Source: Chrysopilus asiliformis
Lineage: Eukaryota; Arthropoda; Insecta; Diptera; Rhagionidae
Direction: 5' to 3'
Length of the DNA stretch: 64,000 bases
Assembly (NCBI GenBank): GCA_964034945.1
Contig: OZ035962.1
Coordinates: 20,493,530 to 20,557,529, forward strand
This document shows, in pieces, positions 1-11,249 of the stretch; position 1 is the first letter of the stretch; each line of letters starts with the position of its first letter. The position numbers and the translations under genes are program-made. The notes beneath the pieces are model-generated. The model did no database searches, was not told where the DNA came from, and was given only the letters and a program-made list of their open reading frames with translations.

Positions 1-130
1 CGTTCATCAGCTGTTTGTCGGTCTATCGGTCTGTCCATTGTACGTATCTTAAATAATCCGACATCGCGTTGACCTAGCGACTTGAATTTTTTTGTAAATT
101 TAGAGACCGTACTAGAGTACTAGTGAACTA
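1..130 (+). repeat. Family B repeat fragment, cut by window edge
   Basis: The first bases carry a short gtcggtctatcggtctgtcc tract, followed by 'gacttgaatttttttgtaaa'. This is the same order (Ctg/tcc tract, then gacttgaaatttt) seen in the family B copies at 9540, 11250 and 52446. Only the middle of the repeat is recognisable and the left end lies outside the window. No coding capacity is visible. Confidence 0.45.
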
Positions 131-3100
131 GAGATCGTTCTACTTTGCCAGCGCTACTAGGGATCACGTGACCCTGTCACAAGGTTTCTGAGCTGTCAAA
201 AGTCTGATAAGTGGTAAAGTTTGTTTATTGTAACTTGTTAATTTACGTTTATTTATTTAAATTTCTGTGTAACGTTTATTATTTAAAAAATCTCCCAGAT
301 TAAAATGTCAAACCACTGTTTTGCTACTTCGTGTGTAGAAATCGTGTGAACCCTCTCAGTACGCTGGCTGCTGTTGCTACTTGCCAGCGCTACTAACCAA
401 CAGCAGCCAGCGGCTGGCAAAACAGCGTCGTGTGACCGCGGCATAAGATATTTGAAAAAATACTTTTTTGCATATTTTTCCCGAAAATAAATATTGCAGA
501 GGAAAGTTTTGTGTTGATCACAACTGATATATTTGGAAAATTTCCATTGTTTTTCATAATTCAGAAAAAATCAACGCGACGAAGACACCGTGGTGAATCT
601 CTTAACTTATTAAAATCAAAATCCGCTAAAGCCTTTTATCGAGAACATGAATAGAAGTTAAAGATCTTTTAGAGTCTGTTATCTAAAATTAGGGGGTTAA
701 GCGGAAAATAGCATAACTAAGCATATATGATTTTCAAAAAACATTAATCCTTACGCGGATTCTTCACGCTTTTTTCAGGTAAGTAAAAATTGGAGGGTGG
801 GGGCGGTAAACCCACTATGTTATATATTTTTGGAATCTACTTTTCAAATATCTTTTTAATATTTAAGACATCTTTTAAAAAAAAAAAAGTTTCATCTATC
901 AAGTGGCCCCGTAGGGGGAAGGGGGTGCAAAAAACGGCTATAAATGCACATTTCGGAAAGGGGACTTTTCCGCCTTCCTCCCCATACGCACATCAAATAT
1001 GTAGTGTTATAGGGGCTAAACTGAACTTTAGCTCAAAAACTCTCTAGAAATTGTCGATTGGTATGGAAGCGGTGTGAATTTGAGGGTATATGTTAAAGTT
1101 GTCTTCACCTGATTGGGGAGGCTTAATATAGAAACTTCTGTGCCATAAATGAATGATCTATCTCAATTGGATAAAAATTTATTTAAATAAAAAAATTAGT
1201 TTGAAAACAGATGGAAAAAGCGTCGATTACCCTATAATTTGACTTTTTCTGGTGAACTGCAAAAATTGCTCAACTTCAGTTTTGATGGGTGTTTCAAAAT
1301 ATGCAATCAGTTTTGAAGCGCGACAATTCTAGGGGAGAGCAGAATTAAAAACGCATGGCTGTATATAGGTTTCTCTACCCTATAATAGTAATTTTAAATT
1401 ATTTTTATCGCAGTTTAGTTCTACTCCAAAAAAGAAAACTTTTGGGTTTTGTTTCGCTTGCAACGGACGCCTGGTAGCTAAGTTATGAGCAAAAATCGGT
1501 TTTTCGGTTAAAAATCCAACCTCCCCCCCCCCTCCTTCTCATCCTAAACCCCCTAAAAATACAAATCGGACTTAAATAAAATACGGGTCGCCTATTTTCA
1601 AGTTTGCTACAACATATCCAAAAATCGTCAAAATAGGAGGGTTCGACCCCGAGTGCTTCCCTGTGAGATGCGGAACGTCTAGTCATATAACCATAAATAA
1701 CCAAGTTATTATCACCAAAAACTTAGTTTTTATGGAAGAAAATCTGATACAGATATAAACTGTCAGATTCTTGAAAGCTTTTCCATCAACAAAAAAGTTA
1801 TCTGAAAGAGGAACAGGAAACTGTTTAACGATATGTAATAAAAAGATTGACAAAGGTTGATATAAATTAATCACAAAAACACATAAATCAAATGAAATAA
1901 CAGAAATCTTTTGTTAAGTCATAAAGTCAATAGACTTAAAGAGCCAGATATAAACTTTAACAATAAAAACTTAGCTATATCCGTCCGTTTCAGTATAGCA
2001 ATCCGCTTAACAACTAAAGTGGCTTTCTTTAACACCACTGAGAGTATCGAATTGGTATTTCTGAAAAATTACTAAGTGCTGTGTAGTGGCAAGATGGCAG
2101 GACAGGAACGGGAAACGTATAGTGCAGGATATCGAATCACAATAACCACTGAATAGAAATGGAAATATATATTGATGTTCATGGATTTAGTTTTGAATAT
2201 GAATATCGTGTATCTGTGCTTTAACTCCTTTATGATAGTCCTGCAAATGTACGCCGATAAATTTTTATTTTCTAGATATTGTATTATAGTAGGAAATACT
2301 GCGAAACCTATTATATAATTTTCATTTCACCTTTTCAAATAACTGTGAAGCACCAAGGAAAATAATTATAATGGAAAGAAAACGGAAGCCTTACAGATTG
2401 TTGTTACGACTTTTTTCAAATATTTGGGAAACCGTTTAATGGTACAACTTAAATATACTTAAGTTCCCACATCCCCTCAAGTTTATGTTTACAATGGGGT
2501 ATTTGTCAGGATTCTTTGTATATTGAACATTTACAGGACATGGAATAGGGATTGTATGAGGCTGAGTCCTGCTAAGTTGAATTTTATTGTGTTGAAATTG
2601 ATGGAATGTGGTGAAAGATCATTTGTGTGGTATTTTTAAAAGGGTACTTTTTACGAGAACCATTTTCCAGGTATTTTTCGTCAAAAGCACTTATTCAAAA
2701 AATATGAATAGACGTTTCTTCGTGCTGCATATCTGGGGAAAAGCATGATATCACACAAAATAATTGAATGCAAATGGTATACCGTTTTCTTCGGAACCTT
2801 TTATTGTAAAACATGCCATTGTTTTTTTTTTTGTACAAACAAGACTTTCTACAAAAAAATAATCTTCGCATGTCTGTTTGTTCGCTAATACCTGTAGGAT
2901 AGCTAAACTGATGTGAATAAAACTTTTACAGAAATTTTGTTCTGGTTTCCACTACTAAATATTTAGATTGTCCCTCAAAGAAAACGTATTTAAAAAATCA
3001 ACTTCATCCTTGAAAATCTATTTGGTGTTCTAATTGCTTGGACCGATGTTAACTGTAATTAAGGCTTAAACGTCTAATGATTTTTGAAATCTGTTTTCAG

Positions 3101-3133
3101 GTTTGACAAGTTCAGTCTTTGGAAATTTCATTC
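131..3133. other. No gene recognised; short inverted repeat at 362-412
   Basis: About 3 kb of AT-rich sequence. The open frames here are short (under 90 codons), lysine/phenylalanine-rich and unlike any family I know. The one clear structure is a perfect 15-bp inverted repeat, CGCTGGCTGCTGTTG at 362-376 against 398-412, with a 21-nt loop containing 'ttgccagcgctacta', a phrase that also occurs at 147-161. 'tttcaggtaagt' at about 775 looks like splice signals, but no exon can be built around it. Confidence 0.5.
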
Positions 3134-3490
3134 ATGAAAAGATTAACAATCGAGCAACGTGTTAAATCTATTGAAGCCTAATACGAAAATGGGCGTTCAA
3201 ACAAAAAAGTATTTCGCGCACTTCGTGATTTTTTGGTCCGCATAATCGACCAATTCGTCACATTGTGCGATGTGACGAATTTGGACTTCTTCCTTTGTGG
3301 TTATCTCAAAATTAAGGTCTATGCCAATAAGCCAACAACCATAATAACCAACTTTTTTTGGGCTGAATTGGATCCTATGGATGTCGATGATTTGTGATTT
3401 CAACAGGACGGCGCCACATGCCACACAGCCAATGTCACAATGGCTTTATTGAATGAGAAGTGGTCAGATCCCATCATATCTCGAACCGTA
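3134..3490 (+). pseudogene. Broken, rearranged mariner/IS630-like transposase relic
   Basis: Three protein-like blocks of a Tc1/mariner-type (DDE superfamily) transposase common in insects can be read. An N-terminal helix-turn-helix block starts at the ATG at 3134 (MKRLTIEQRVKSIEA, then stop TAA at 3179-3181, then YENGRSNKKVFRALRDF). A frameshift follows and FGPHNRPIRHIV is readable in another frame. Next comes LDFFLCGYLKIKVYANKPTTI, in these proteins normally near the C terminus, and directly after it FFWAELDPMDVDDL, a TGA where family members have Trp, then FQQDGATCHTA and ISRT, normally upstream of the previous block. The order is therefore N-terminal, C-terminal, middle. Two in-frame stops and one frameshift make it non-functional. 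Family assignment is from remembered motifs; the exact subfamily is unknown. Confidence 0.7.
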
Positions 3491-3539
3491 TGGAATAAAA
3501 CTTTCAGGGGAGCTTACTGGCATCCAGGAGCCGGCTTTA

Positions 3540-3670
3540 GACCACGAGTCAGCGACCCCAAAAGCATAAAAAATAAAATAAATATTTATTTTACTTTTAT
3601 ATCTGATACACAGCCTTCAAAAAAATTTGTTTTTTCATTTTATTGCATTTTTTTTTAAATAAAAGCTTTT
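3540..3670 (+). repeat. Degenerate half of the foldback/family A repeat
   Basis: 'tcagcgaccccaaaagcata' is followed by 'ctgatacacagccttcaaaa' and a T-rich arm. The first phrase occurs in family A bodies (12494, 18266) and the second in the foldback hairpins (11141, 18062). The two parts are directly fused here, so this is a deleted copy. It lies immediately after the transposase relic, but nothing shows that the two belong together. Confidence 0.5.
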
Positions 3671-3910
3671 TTCATTTTTTTTATGAGTTAGTTTGAATTA
3701 TTTTCCTGAAATTTAATCTTTAACGGGATATTAATTTAATGTTTGAAACTTTTTCGAGGAATTTCGATGTATGCGTAGTGCGAGGTACTGGAGGCCGAAA
3801 GGGTTTGTCCGCGAAGAGGTTCGGGGGAGCAAGAAGGTAAAAATTTTAAAAAGTAGACGGATAAATGAATATCTCGAAACCTAGGGTTTATGGGTCAATA
3901 TCAATTGATT

Positions 3911-4054
3911 TAAAATTTCAAAATATTCAATCGTTTGCCAGAAGAAATCCAATACAAATAAATAGAAAATTCGTAAATAGAATAATATTTACGAATTTTA
4001 TATTTATTTTTATTGGATTTCTCCTAGCAAACGATTGAATATTTTGAAATTTTA
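3911..4054. repeat. Long palindrome (about 69-nt arms)
   Basis: The left arm 3911-3979 (taaaatttcaaaatattcaa...) is matched by its near-perfect reverse complement at 3986-4054, with a 6-nt centre. Weaker pairing continues outward ('atcaattgattt' on the left, 'ttcaattaaaa' on the right). No terminal motif or target duplication of a known transposon was identified, so it is listed as a foldback repeat. It would make a stable hairpin in RNA and is a possible source of hairpin small RNA. Confidence 0.8.
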
Positions 4055-4121
4055 ATTCAATTAAAATAAAGGAAGGGAAAATTGTGAAGGAAGCCTCAGT
4101 CAAGTTTCGGCCGAAAGTGTG

Positions 4122-5242
4122 CACCCAGAGAAAAATCTCATTCAATCTGACGAAAATGCTACGTATAATTAACAAATATTGCGTCAATATACGTCCAACA
4201 CAACTTTGTGTTATCCTAACAAAATTGAGTTTGTAAATTTTACGTTGTCACGTTTTTCAGATGGTTACTGAAAAATCTATGTTATCTTAACAAAAACAAT
4301 ACGTAAACTCAACACAACTTCTGTTATATTGCTCTTAACAAAATTTTGTGTTGTCTTAACAAAAATTCTTACGTCAATTTTACCTTGCAACTTTTGTGTA
4401 ATGTTTGTTGTTTCAACACAAAAGTAGGTTTGTTGTACAGAATTTTGTGTTATGTGAACAAGATTTTCAGTAACATTGAAGAAAACACTGTGTTCAACGT
4501 ACACAACCCAGACGTGTAATGAACAAATTTTTGGTTCACATTACATATAATAACTACGTTAATACTACGTCAAATTTTGTTGCTTTTACATTTATACCGT
4601 GTGGAAACTAGCATATAAACTGTGTTAGTTTTACACACAAAATATGTCTTTCATACACGGAAAAAACATATAGGAACCGTTCCACCAAAATCGCATGCTC
4701 CAGTCCCCCATATATGGCAAAAAAGGGCATAGTGGCCAAATATAGGAGTCATTCATATAAAAAAGTTGTAACGGCTCCCAAATTTTAGGCAGGTTCAAGC
4801 TATATAAACTCCGAGTTCGCAAACCACGTGTGAATTATAATAGAAGAAAAAAAATCGACTTGAATTATTACGTAAAGTTTTGTTAGCTTTACTCGGAATT
4901 GTGTTATAGGTACATAGATAATATGTAACAGAGAGCTTCTTCATGTTTTTGATTATTTGTATCAACAACAAACGATATTTGTAATTTTCACAACCTTTTG
5001 CGTTGTTACTACACAACTTATTTTCGATATACGATTTCTTTGGGTAAAAATTTAACACAAGCACTTTTGTTGGCTGCACATGTATGTACGTAAATCCTAC
5101 ATATTCTATGTTATTAGAATAACACAATTTTTCGTTCGGAGAACAGAACTTCTGTTATCTATACGTTTTTTCTTGTGTTAAAGTTCAACACAAAGTCTTT
5201 TGTTAATTTTACTAAGATTTTACTAAGATTTTTCTCTGGGTG
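4122..5242. mobile_element. Non-autonomous TIR element, 17-bp TIRs, word-rich interior
   Basis: CACCCAGAGAAAAATCT at 4122-4138 is perfectly inverted at 5226-5242, bounding 1,121 bp. The interior has no credible reading frame. It is full of short related words in both orientations (ttgtgtt / aacacaa, cttaacaaaa, acgtaaatttt), so it can fold on itself at many scales. A different stretch at about 4650-4810 (acacggaaaaaacatatagg... to ctccgagttcg) lacks these words and may be a nested insertion. The flanking dinucleotide is TG on both sides rather than TA. The transposase that would move it is not present. Confidence 0.7.
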
Positions 5243-6990
5243 TGGTGCGCCTCCTCAGAACAACGGCTATACTTTTGTTGTTCACCCGACGACCACACAC
5301 AGACAGGAGCGGACGGGGTGGAAGGCTTGTTTTGTTCTATATAAAGAAATCGACATTTACTGATGTAATTGTGAGTTCTGTTATAGAGTAAATTGTTTTG
5401 AACAAAGGAAGGTTTGAACATAGAATCTTTACATTATAGGAAGCATTTTCTCACCCAAGGAGCAAATTAGTTTTATACCTAGTGTAAATATCTGGAATAT
5501 ATTTTGTTTTTATTTTTAAATATGTTAGGATTATAATATATTTTAGATAATTTCGGGCTACAAGTACATTGGAATATTTATTTTACTTTTTGTTTCTCTC
5601 GAACCAAATGTTTGGGCTAAAATGGAATTTTGTCCATAAAAATAATGGTCCCGTTTATGTCCGCTTAAGGAAGCTTTCACTGTATATTATTGCATACTTG
5701 TATGTGTAATCTGCTGTAAGTAAAATACCCACATTCTTTTATAATTACATAAATAGCTAGAAATATAAATAACGAAATAAAAATGTGTAAGAATATTTCA
5801 AATCGGACCAAGATGTATGATGTCAATTCAACACTTTAAGGAACTGAAAGCCGTCTTTAGGGGCTACGAAATGATCTTATGAAAAATTGTAGCTGGCGTT
5901 TTTTTCTGCCCTTTTTTGCTACTATACAAAAAACGCTGACTCGCGTTGGTTTTCCCTGTTCTTTCAACTTACAACTCATCAATCTTAGCTCTGTAGTAAG
6001 AAAGCATTTATTTTTCTTGTGTATTATTTATATCTCTCTGTAAAATATGTTTATGGACACGTTCCAGGACATCGGTATCATCATGTAGCAGAATATATAA
6101 AGTCATATACACTTTGTACTTAACTCAGTCAGTAAAGATTTTTTCTTCTTCTTGAAAAAACAAATTTAATTTTCTTGCGCTTTTCTGCAATTTGTGGCTG
6201 GAACAGGGAAAAAAATCTTGTGACATGTAAAAATGAGAAACCTTTAATCATTTTAAATTGTGTTGGCTGTCCTTTTCAGTTTAAACTGTCAAAATGTTTG
6301 TCAACAAGCGCTTTTTATCTTATTGTCAAAGTCGAAGGAGAAAACTTTCTGGTTCTAAGAATAAAGATTTTTCTTTTCTAGTAAAAAATACATTTGAATG
6401 TCAGGTATATAACAAAGATTTAATGACAGCATGTGTTTCTTTGTTTTCCTCAAAAATGTTATTGCAGTGGTTTGTTCTTTTTATGTTATGTCAACTTCAT
6501 CACAGAAAGAAGACAGACAAGTTTCTTACTTTCAAATTAACCTAGAAATACATATACGAAAATACTGAATTGTCGCTGGGGAACAATGAAATACCCTTTT
6601 TGATATGTTATAAAAACTTTATGTATTTAGTGTGTAAAAACATAGGAATAGGATTGGTTGTTAAATAGTCATAAAATATTTTGTTAAAAATTTAGGTAAT
6701 ATGTTATAAGATATTTTTTTTTGTGCTTTTGAGACAATATTTTTTATGAGATTTTGTGAAAAGCAAAAAAAAAAAAAATTTTGAAAGAAAAAATCCTTTG
6801 TGACAGAATTAATACTGCAGTTTAATATTTTTGTGTAAATATTGACTTTGAACGTTTACTTTTTTAAACAATTCCAGCAATCTACAGTCCAATTTCAGTT
6901 ACCTCAACACACATGTGATATTTATGTTTATGCATTTTCTGTGTTTTTATTTTCATTGTGTATTTCATTTCTTAAGGGTACCCATTTTGG
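5243..6990. other. No gene recognised; TATA/initiator-like pair near 6090-6130
   Basis: AT-rich sequence with short frames only. 'atatataaag' near 6092 followed about 34 bases later by 'ctcagtcagt' resembles an arthropod TATA box plus initiator (TCAGT). Downstream there are two overlapping short open frames (6175-6381, 6294-6545) that match nothing I recognise. There is not enough to call a gene. Confidence 0.35.
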
Positions 6991-7470
6991 TATAACTAGA
7001 CTAAGTTCTTGAACGGGCGAAATTGAACCATTCCTTCTAACCTCCCCCATACAAACGAAAGAGTTTTTTGCAAGTTTCTCGAAAACGGTATGACTCAACG
7101 TTTTCGAGTAAATTGCGAAATCTATAAAGACAAATGTATCAAGGTAAAATGTATTTAGGGTACGATTTTACATAACTCATTCATACATCAAAATCCAATC
7201 AGTCCACTGCTTCCCCCACCCCCCCTCTTTCATGCAAATGGAATATTTTTTTCCTGTTTTCTCGGAAACTGTGCATCGTATCGAAAAATTTATAAGGATG
7301 AAATGTATTTAGAATATGATTTTACATAACAGTTCCATACATCAAAATTCTATCAGACCACTCCTTCTCCCCTCACCCTTACAAATGATATTTTTTCGTA
7401 AAAATTTTATATGCCCTCATATAGAGTATTTGATGATTGTAGCTTTTCTTATGTTTTTGAAAAGAAACTT
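6991..7470 (+). repeat. Family B repeat, internally duplicated, without pyrimidine tract
   Basis: This has the right half of family B: 'taagttcttgaacgggc', 'cccatacaaacgaaa', 'ttttttgc..tttctcgaaaacggt', 'tttacataactc', 'atacatcaaaatccaatc', then a C-rich run and 'gatgattgtagcttttctta'. The block from the C-rich run through 'catacatcaaaat' occurs twice (about 7010-7215 and 7225-7385), indicating a local duplication. No coding capacity. Confidence 0.6.
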
Positions 7471-9262
7471 TTCTTATGTTCAAAAAATTCGAAAAAAAGA
7501 CAAAATATGTAACTATAAATATGTTGCAATAAAAAGGTTTTTTTTTATTTTATTCTCTTAATGTTTTTATTGATCCGTTAATCCTTGGTTATTATTATTC
7601 TTGTGAAACTTGAAAAAGATTTTGACTTAGTTTAGGCGAGGCGGAAGGCCGTGATGAAGGGTTGGATAAAAGTCGGGCCGCGAAGCGGTCAGGGGCAAAG
7701 AACTTGGTTTATAATTTTTTTTTTTTGAAAATCAGTCCAATGCATTATGGACGATGTAAGAATTGACTATTTCTATGCCCCTGCTCTAACTTTAAAACCA
7801 GTGTGTCTTACGCCTTGATTCTTATGACGTCTCATCCACATAGACTCCCATCCCGAGGTACTTTTCTGCAGGGGCTGGATCATAAATAATTCAGTGCACC
7901 TTAAATTTTATTTCTATTATCTTCTAATTTTTGTGGGCCCAAAACTTTACAACCCTTTGAAATTTCACCTTAATTCGAGTGAAGTTAGAAATAGTTTTTC
8001 ACCCTCTTTTATCAGATTTGTAGAAGCTTGTCTGTATAGTCCGCCTTTTTTTGATTAATTGATTTTGGTGGGAAATTTGTCGTATTTAAATTTTCAGTAA
8101 AGACGAGTGTTTATTAGTTTGTTTCATCATCATATGGGGTACAAAATGTAAAAAAGTAGGATAGAAAATCCTTGTGGCCATACTATTTTCTTTAGAAGCC
8201 ATTAGTCACAATTCGAAAGGGAGAAAAGAAAACCGACAGAACCGGGTGACCGAATCTAATTAAAAACGAAGCCAAATAGCGGTCTAAGTGCAAAATTAAT
8301 TTAACTCGTTTGGGTAAATTAAATTCTACTCATCATTCCAACCCTTTTGACATTTCACACTTCAGCCCTTAGCAACCAACCAATTGCCTCCTTGCGGTGA
8401 CTCGTTTTTTACGCACGGTGAATTTTGTTTTTAGGGGGACGGGGTTTTATACCTGGTTGCAGCCTACCTTATGACAATGGTTTCATTTTTAACCGTCACT
8501 TTTAATTTGAAATTTTAAAACACGCAACACCACCGTAGAGCAGTTATAATTGGCACAGGAACCATAATGGTTAATTTTTTCCGCTCTTGAATTTCAGGAT
8601 GAGACTCGGAATAAAAATGAACTGAATTTGAGCTCGTCTACGGTATTTTGTACTACACTCGAATGTTTACATTAGCTTTATGCAAAAATATATGGCCCCG
8701 AGAGAATAAATATTACATTTTTGTACTAACCCCCGAATGTTAAATCATCATTGTATCAAAATCATAGCACATCATGGAGCCATACACCGCCCTACCAAAA
8801 AGAACAAACAAATTTTCATGAATTTTAATCAAGGGTGAAATTTTTTTTGTGTGTGTTTATTTTTATGTACGCAAAGTTAATCAATACCAGAGAGTTGAGC
8901 TAAGGTTCAGATGACCTTTTCGGGCAAAGTTATTCCGAATCAAGAATCAATTTTCAAGTTGTTCATTTTATTTCGCCTCACTTAGTTTAAAGGAAAACTT
9001 TGATTCTTTGCTCTTTTTATAGAAAATTGTTTCTTGAGATGAACCTTTAAGTTTATGGAGAGGGACTGAAATAAGTTTTTCGGATATTTTCCAATGAAAT
9101 GGCAAAAAACTTCAACACAAAAAAAAAATGGGTAGAGAAAAGTTTAGGAAAAACAGGGAATTTTCTTTCTGATTAAATTTTGTGCAATAAGTTACATAAA
9201 AAATACTTTAAGTGGTTCTTAACCAGGGCTGCGACCGGCACGATAGAGTTTTAACGTTTTTA
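7471..9262. other. No gene recognised
   Basis: AT-rich sequence with several poly-T and poly-A runs. A G-rich phrase at about 7634-7700 ('gcgaggcggaaggccg', 'ccgcgaagcggtcagggg') resembles phrases near 3790-3830 and 51657-51680 and may be the worn end of another dispersed repeat. Nothing else stands out. Confidence 0.4.
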
Positions 9263-9306
9263 TACTCTATATGATATATCATATATTAGATTTAGGATAT
9301 ATCATA

Positions 9307-9499
9307 TACAGTAGAATCCCGATAATTCGTATTTCAAGGGACCAGCAAATTCATACGAATTAGCGGGATATACGAATTATCGGGGTACGAATTATCGGGG
9401 TACGAATTATCGGGATTTTTTTTCAAGGGACCAGCAAATTCATCCGAATTAGCGGGTTATACGAATTATCGGGGTACGAATTATCGGGATTCTACTGTA
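9307..9499. mobile_element. Pogo/Tigger-type MITE with TA target duplication
   Basis: A perfect 25-bp inverted pair runs 9307-9331 and 9475-9499. The element proper begins with CAGTAGAATCCCGATAATTC at 9309 and ends with its complement at 9497, with TA on each side. This is the terminus and target-site form of pogo/Tigger members of the Tc1/mariner superfamily. The interior is a tandem duplication of about 90 bp (two copies of ttcaagggaccagcaaattc), each ending in repeats of 'tacgaattatcgggg', so the right TIR word is repeated several times inside. It is inserted in a 'tatactctatatgatatatc' repeat also seen intact near 62463. Confidence 0.85.
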
Positions 9500-9539
9500 T
9501 TAGATTTAGTAGATGCGTTTTAAAGAGCCGAACCAATAA

Positions 9540-10015
9540 TTGGACTACAGCATAGTGTTAGGGATGACAAAAGATTTTGATTTCCGCATGTCCATCCGTC
9601 TGTCCTTCCGCCTGTCTGTCGGTCCGTCTGTCTGTCCGTCCGTCTGTCTGTCTCTCCGTCCGTCTGTCTGTCCGTCCGTCTGTCTTTCTGACCGTCTGTC
9701 TTTATCTGTCCGTGAACACCATAACTTTCGAAAGAATTAAGCTAGAGACTTGAACTTTTGTATAGTTACGTTTCTCGTGAATGGCTAGGATAAGTTCTTG
9801 AAGGGAAAATAATGGACCATTCCTTCCCCCCTCCCCCATACAAACGAAACAGTTTTTTGCGATTTTCTCGAAAACGGTGAGTCATATAGAAAAATTTATG
9901 GGAATAATATGTGTTTAGAATAGGATTTTACATAATTGTTCTATACATCAAAATCCAATTGGACCACTCCTTTCCCCCTTTCCTATACAAATGGGGTTTT
10001 CTAAATAAACATTCT
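9540..10015 (+). repeat. Family B repeat with (CTGTCCGTC)n tract
   Basis: Order of parts: 'ggatgacaaaagattttgat', 'ccgcatgtccatccg', a tract of ctgtctgtccgtccg words (about 9590-9710), 'aacaccataactttcgaaag', 'agctagagacttgaac', 'aatggaccattcctt', C-rich run, 'catacaaacgaaacag', 'gattttctcgaaaacggt', 'ataggattttacataa', 'atacatcaaaatccaattgg', C-rich run. No frame is conserved among copies, so it is treated as non-coding repeat DNA. The superfamily is unknown; a decayed SINE-, Helitron- or MITE-like origin is possible. Confidence 0.7.
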
Positions 10016-11041
10016 GTCACGTCTATACCTGATTTGATTTTATTTGGAATCACGTGCAACCTTAATTTTAAATATCGATGACAAATTTAAGTTATGTGCC
10101 CTCCTACAGAAGTATTATAAATAGATTTAAAGAAATTACTATTGTATAACAAAAAGTGTTGGGAAAGTTCTCAACATTGATGTAGCAGCAGTGGCAGGAT
10201 ATAATACAAACCATAAGAAGAGGGTTAAACGGATGTGGGGGCTGAGCCGGATCGATGTGGCGATAAAATATCTCAACGCGTTGGTCTGTTAAAGAAATTG
10301 TCTACAGATGAAACAGAGAACAGCCTGAAACAGGTAAAATCGATTTAAAAGCGCACGTGATTCCTGTCAGGATTTGCTGGGAACTGAAAGAGGAGCACAA
10401 GAATCAGACCGGGGGTAGAGGATTGTAAACATTTTTTACGTTTCAGATCTGTCTGATAGTGCTGTAAAGTTTTATTGATATTATCAAGCACATACGCCTG
10501 GGGACTACCTATTAAAGTGCTTACCTATCGCCCGGGGACAATGTGATGGTATAGACTTTTTGTGATTGGACCGTGTTGTTGGTAAAAAAAGTAAGGTAGA
10601 TTTCGATTCAATATGTATATCGAAAAGCTTTTCAATACTCCTGATACGTCGTACAATATCATTTTATTAAGAGATTTGTTGTGTCTCTATTTTTGTTGTT
10701 TAATCTTGTGACATTGCCATGATATCTGGAAATTCTACTAGATACGATTTCGAATGCTTTTAAGTGTGTTCGAATCTATTGCAAAAGTAACGATAGTCCT
10801 TGGTTTGTAACCAAACATTTCTAGTCAGAAGTATCTGATGACCACATGAAACTTTTTACTCATCGAAGGGCATACTTATTTATATTCATGAAAGGTTTTC
10901 ACGTCGGCTCTAAATGAAGTTCTTAAAGGTTTTCACTGGTAAAATCATCTATCTAAATTCGAGAGTCTAGTCTAAATTTAATGAAAATATTGAGTAAAAA
11001 AATTAAAAATCAAAATTTTAGAAAAGTTTTTACTTAAAAAA
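10016..11041. other. No gene recognised
   Basis: About 1 kb. The part from 10170 to 10560 is less AT-rich than its surroundings (ggatgtgggggctgagcc, cgcctggggactacc, tcgcccggggacaatg) and may be old coding or transposon DNA, but all frames are broken and no motif is recognisable. Confidence 0.35.
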
Positions 11042-11190
11042 TGTACTAAAAAGGAAAAAAATATTTTGGATGTTCTGTATGAGAAATAAAAGCGAGATAA
11101 ATTTTTATTTTATTTTTTATGCTTTTATCTCGCTTTTATTTCTGATACACAGCGTCAAAAAAAATATTTTTCTTCTTTTAAGTCTTCATG
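11042..11190. repeat. Foldback hairpin repeat, copy 1
   Basis: GAAATAAAAGCGAGATAAA at 11083-11101 is perfectly inverted at 11124-11142. Outside these arms, 'gtactaaaaaggaaaaaaat' on the left pairs with 'atttttcttcttttaagt' on the right, and 'tctgtatgag' is opposed by 'ctgatacacagcg'. Related copies lie at 17961-18110 and 53768-53915. It has no coding capacity. Confidence 0.8.
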
Positions 11191-11249
11191 TGTTTCAATT
11201 CAGCATCGACATTTCATGGGATTTATTTTCGAAATCCCTGCAATGCGTT

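Noticed and set aside
1630..1690. tRNA T-arm (agggttcgaccccgag)
   Set aside because: Only the T-arm-like palindrome is present; no anticodon or D arm can be folded on either strand.
6175..6545. Small gene downstream of a TATA/initiator-like pair
   Set aside because: Two overlapping frames with no recognisable domain and phenylalanine/lysine-rich composition typical of AT-rich non-coding DNA; the promoter motifs are short.
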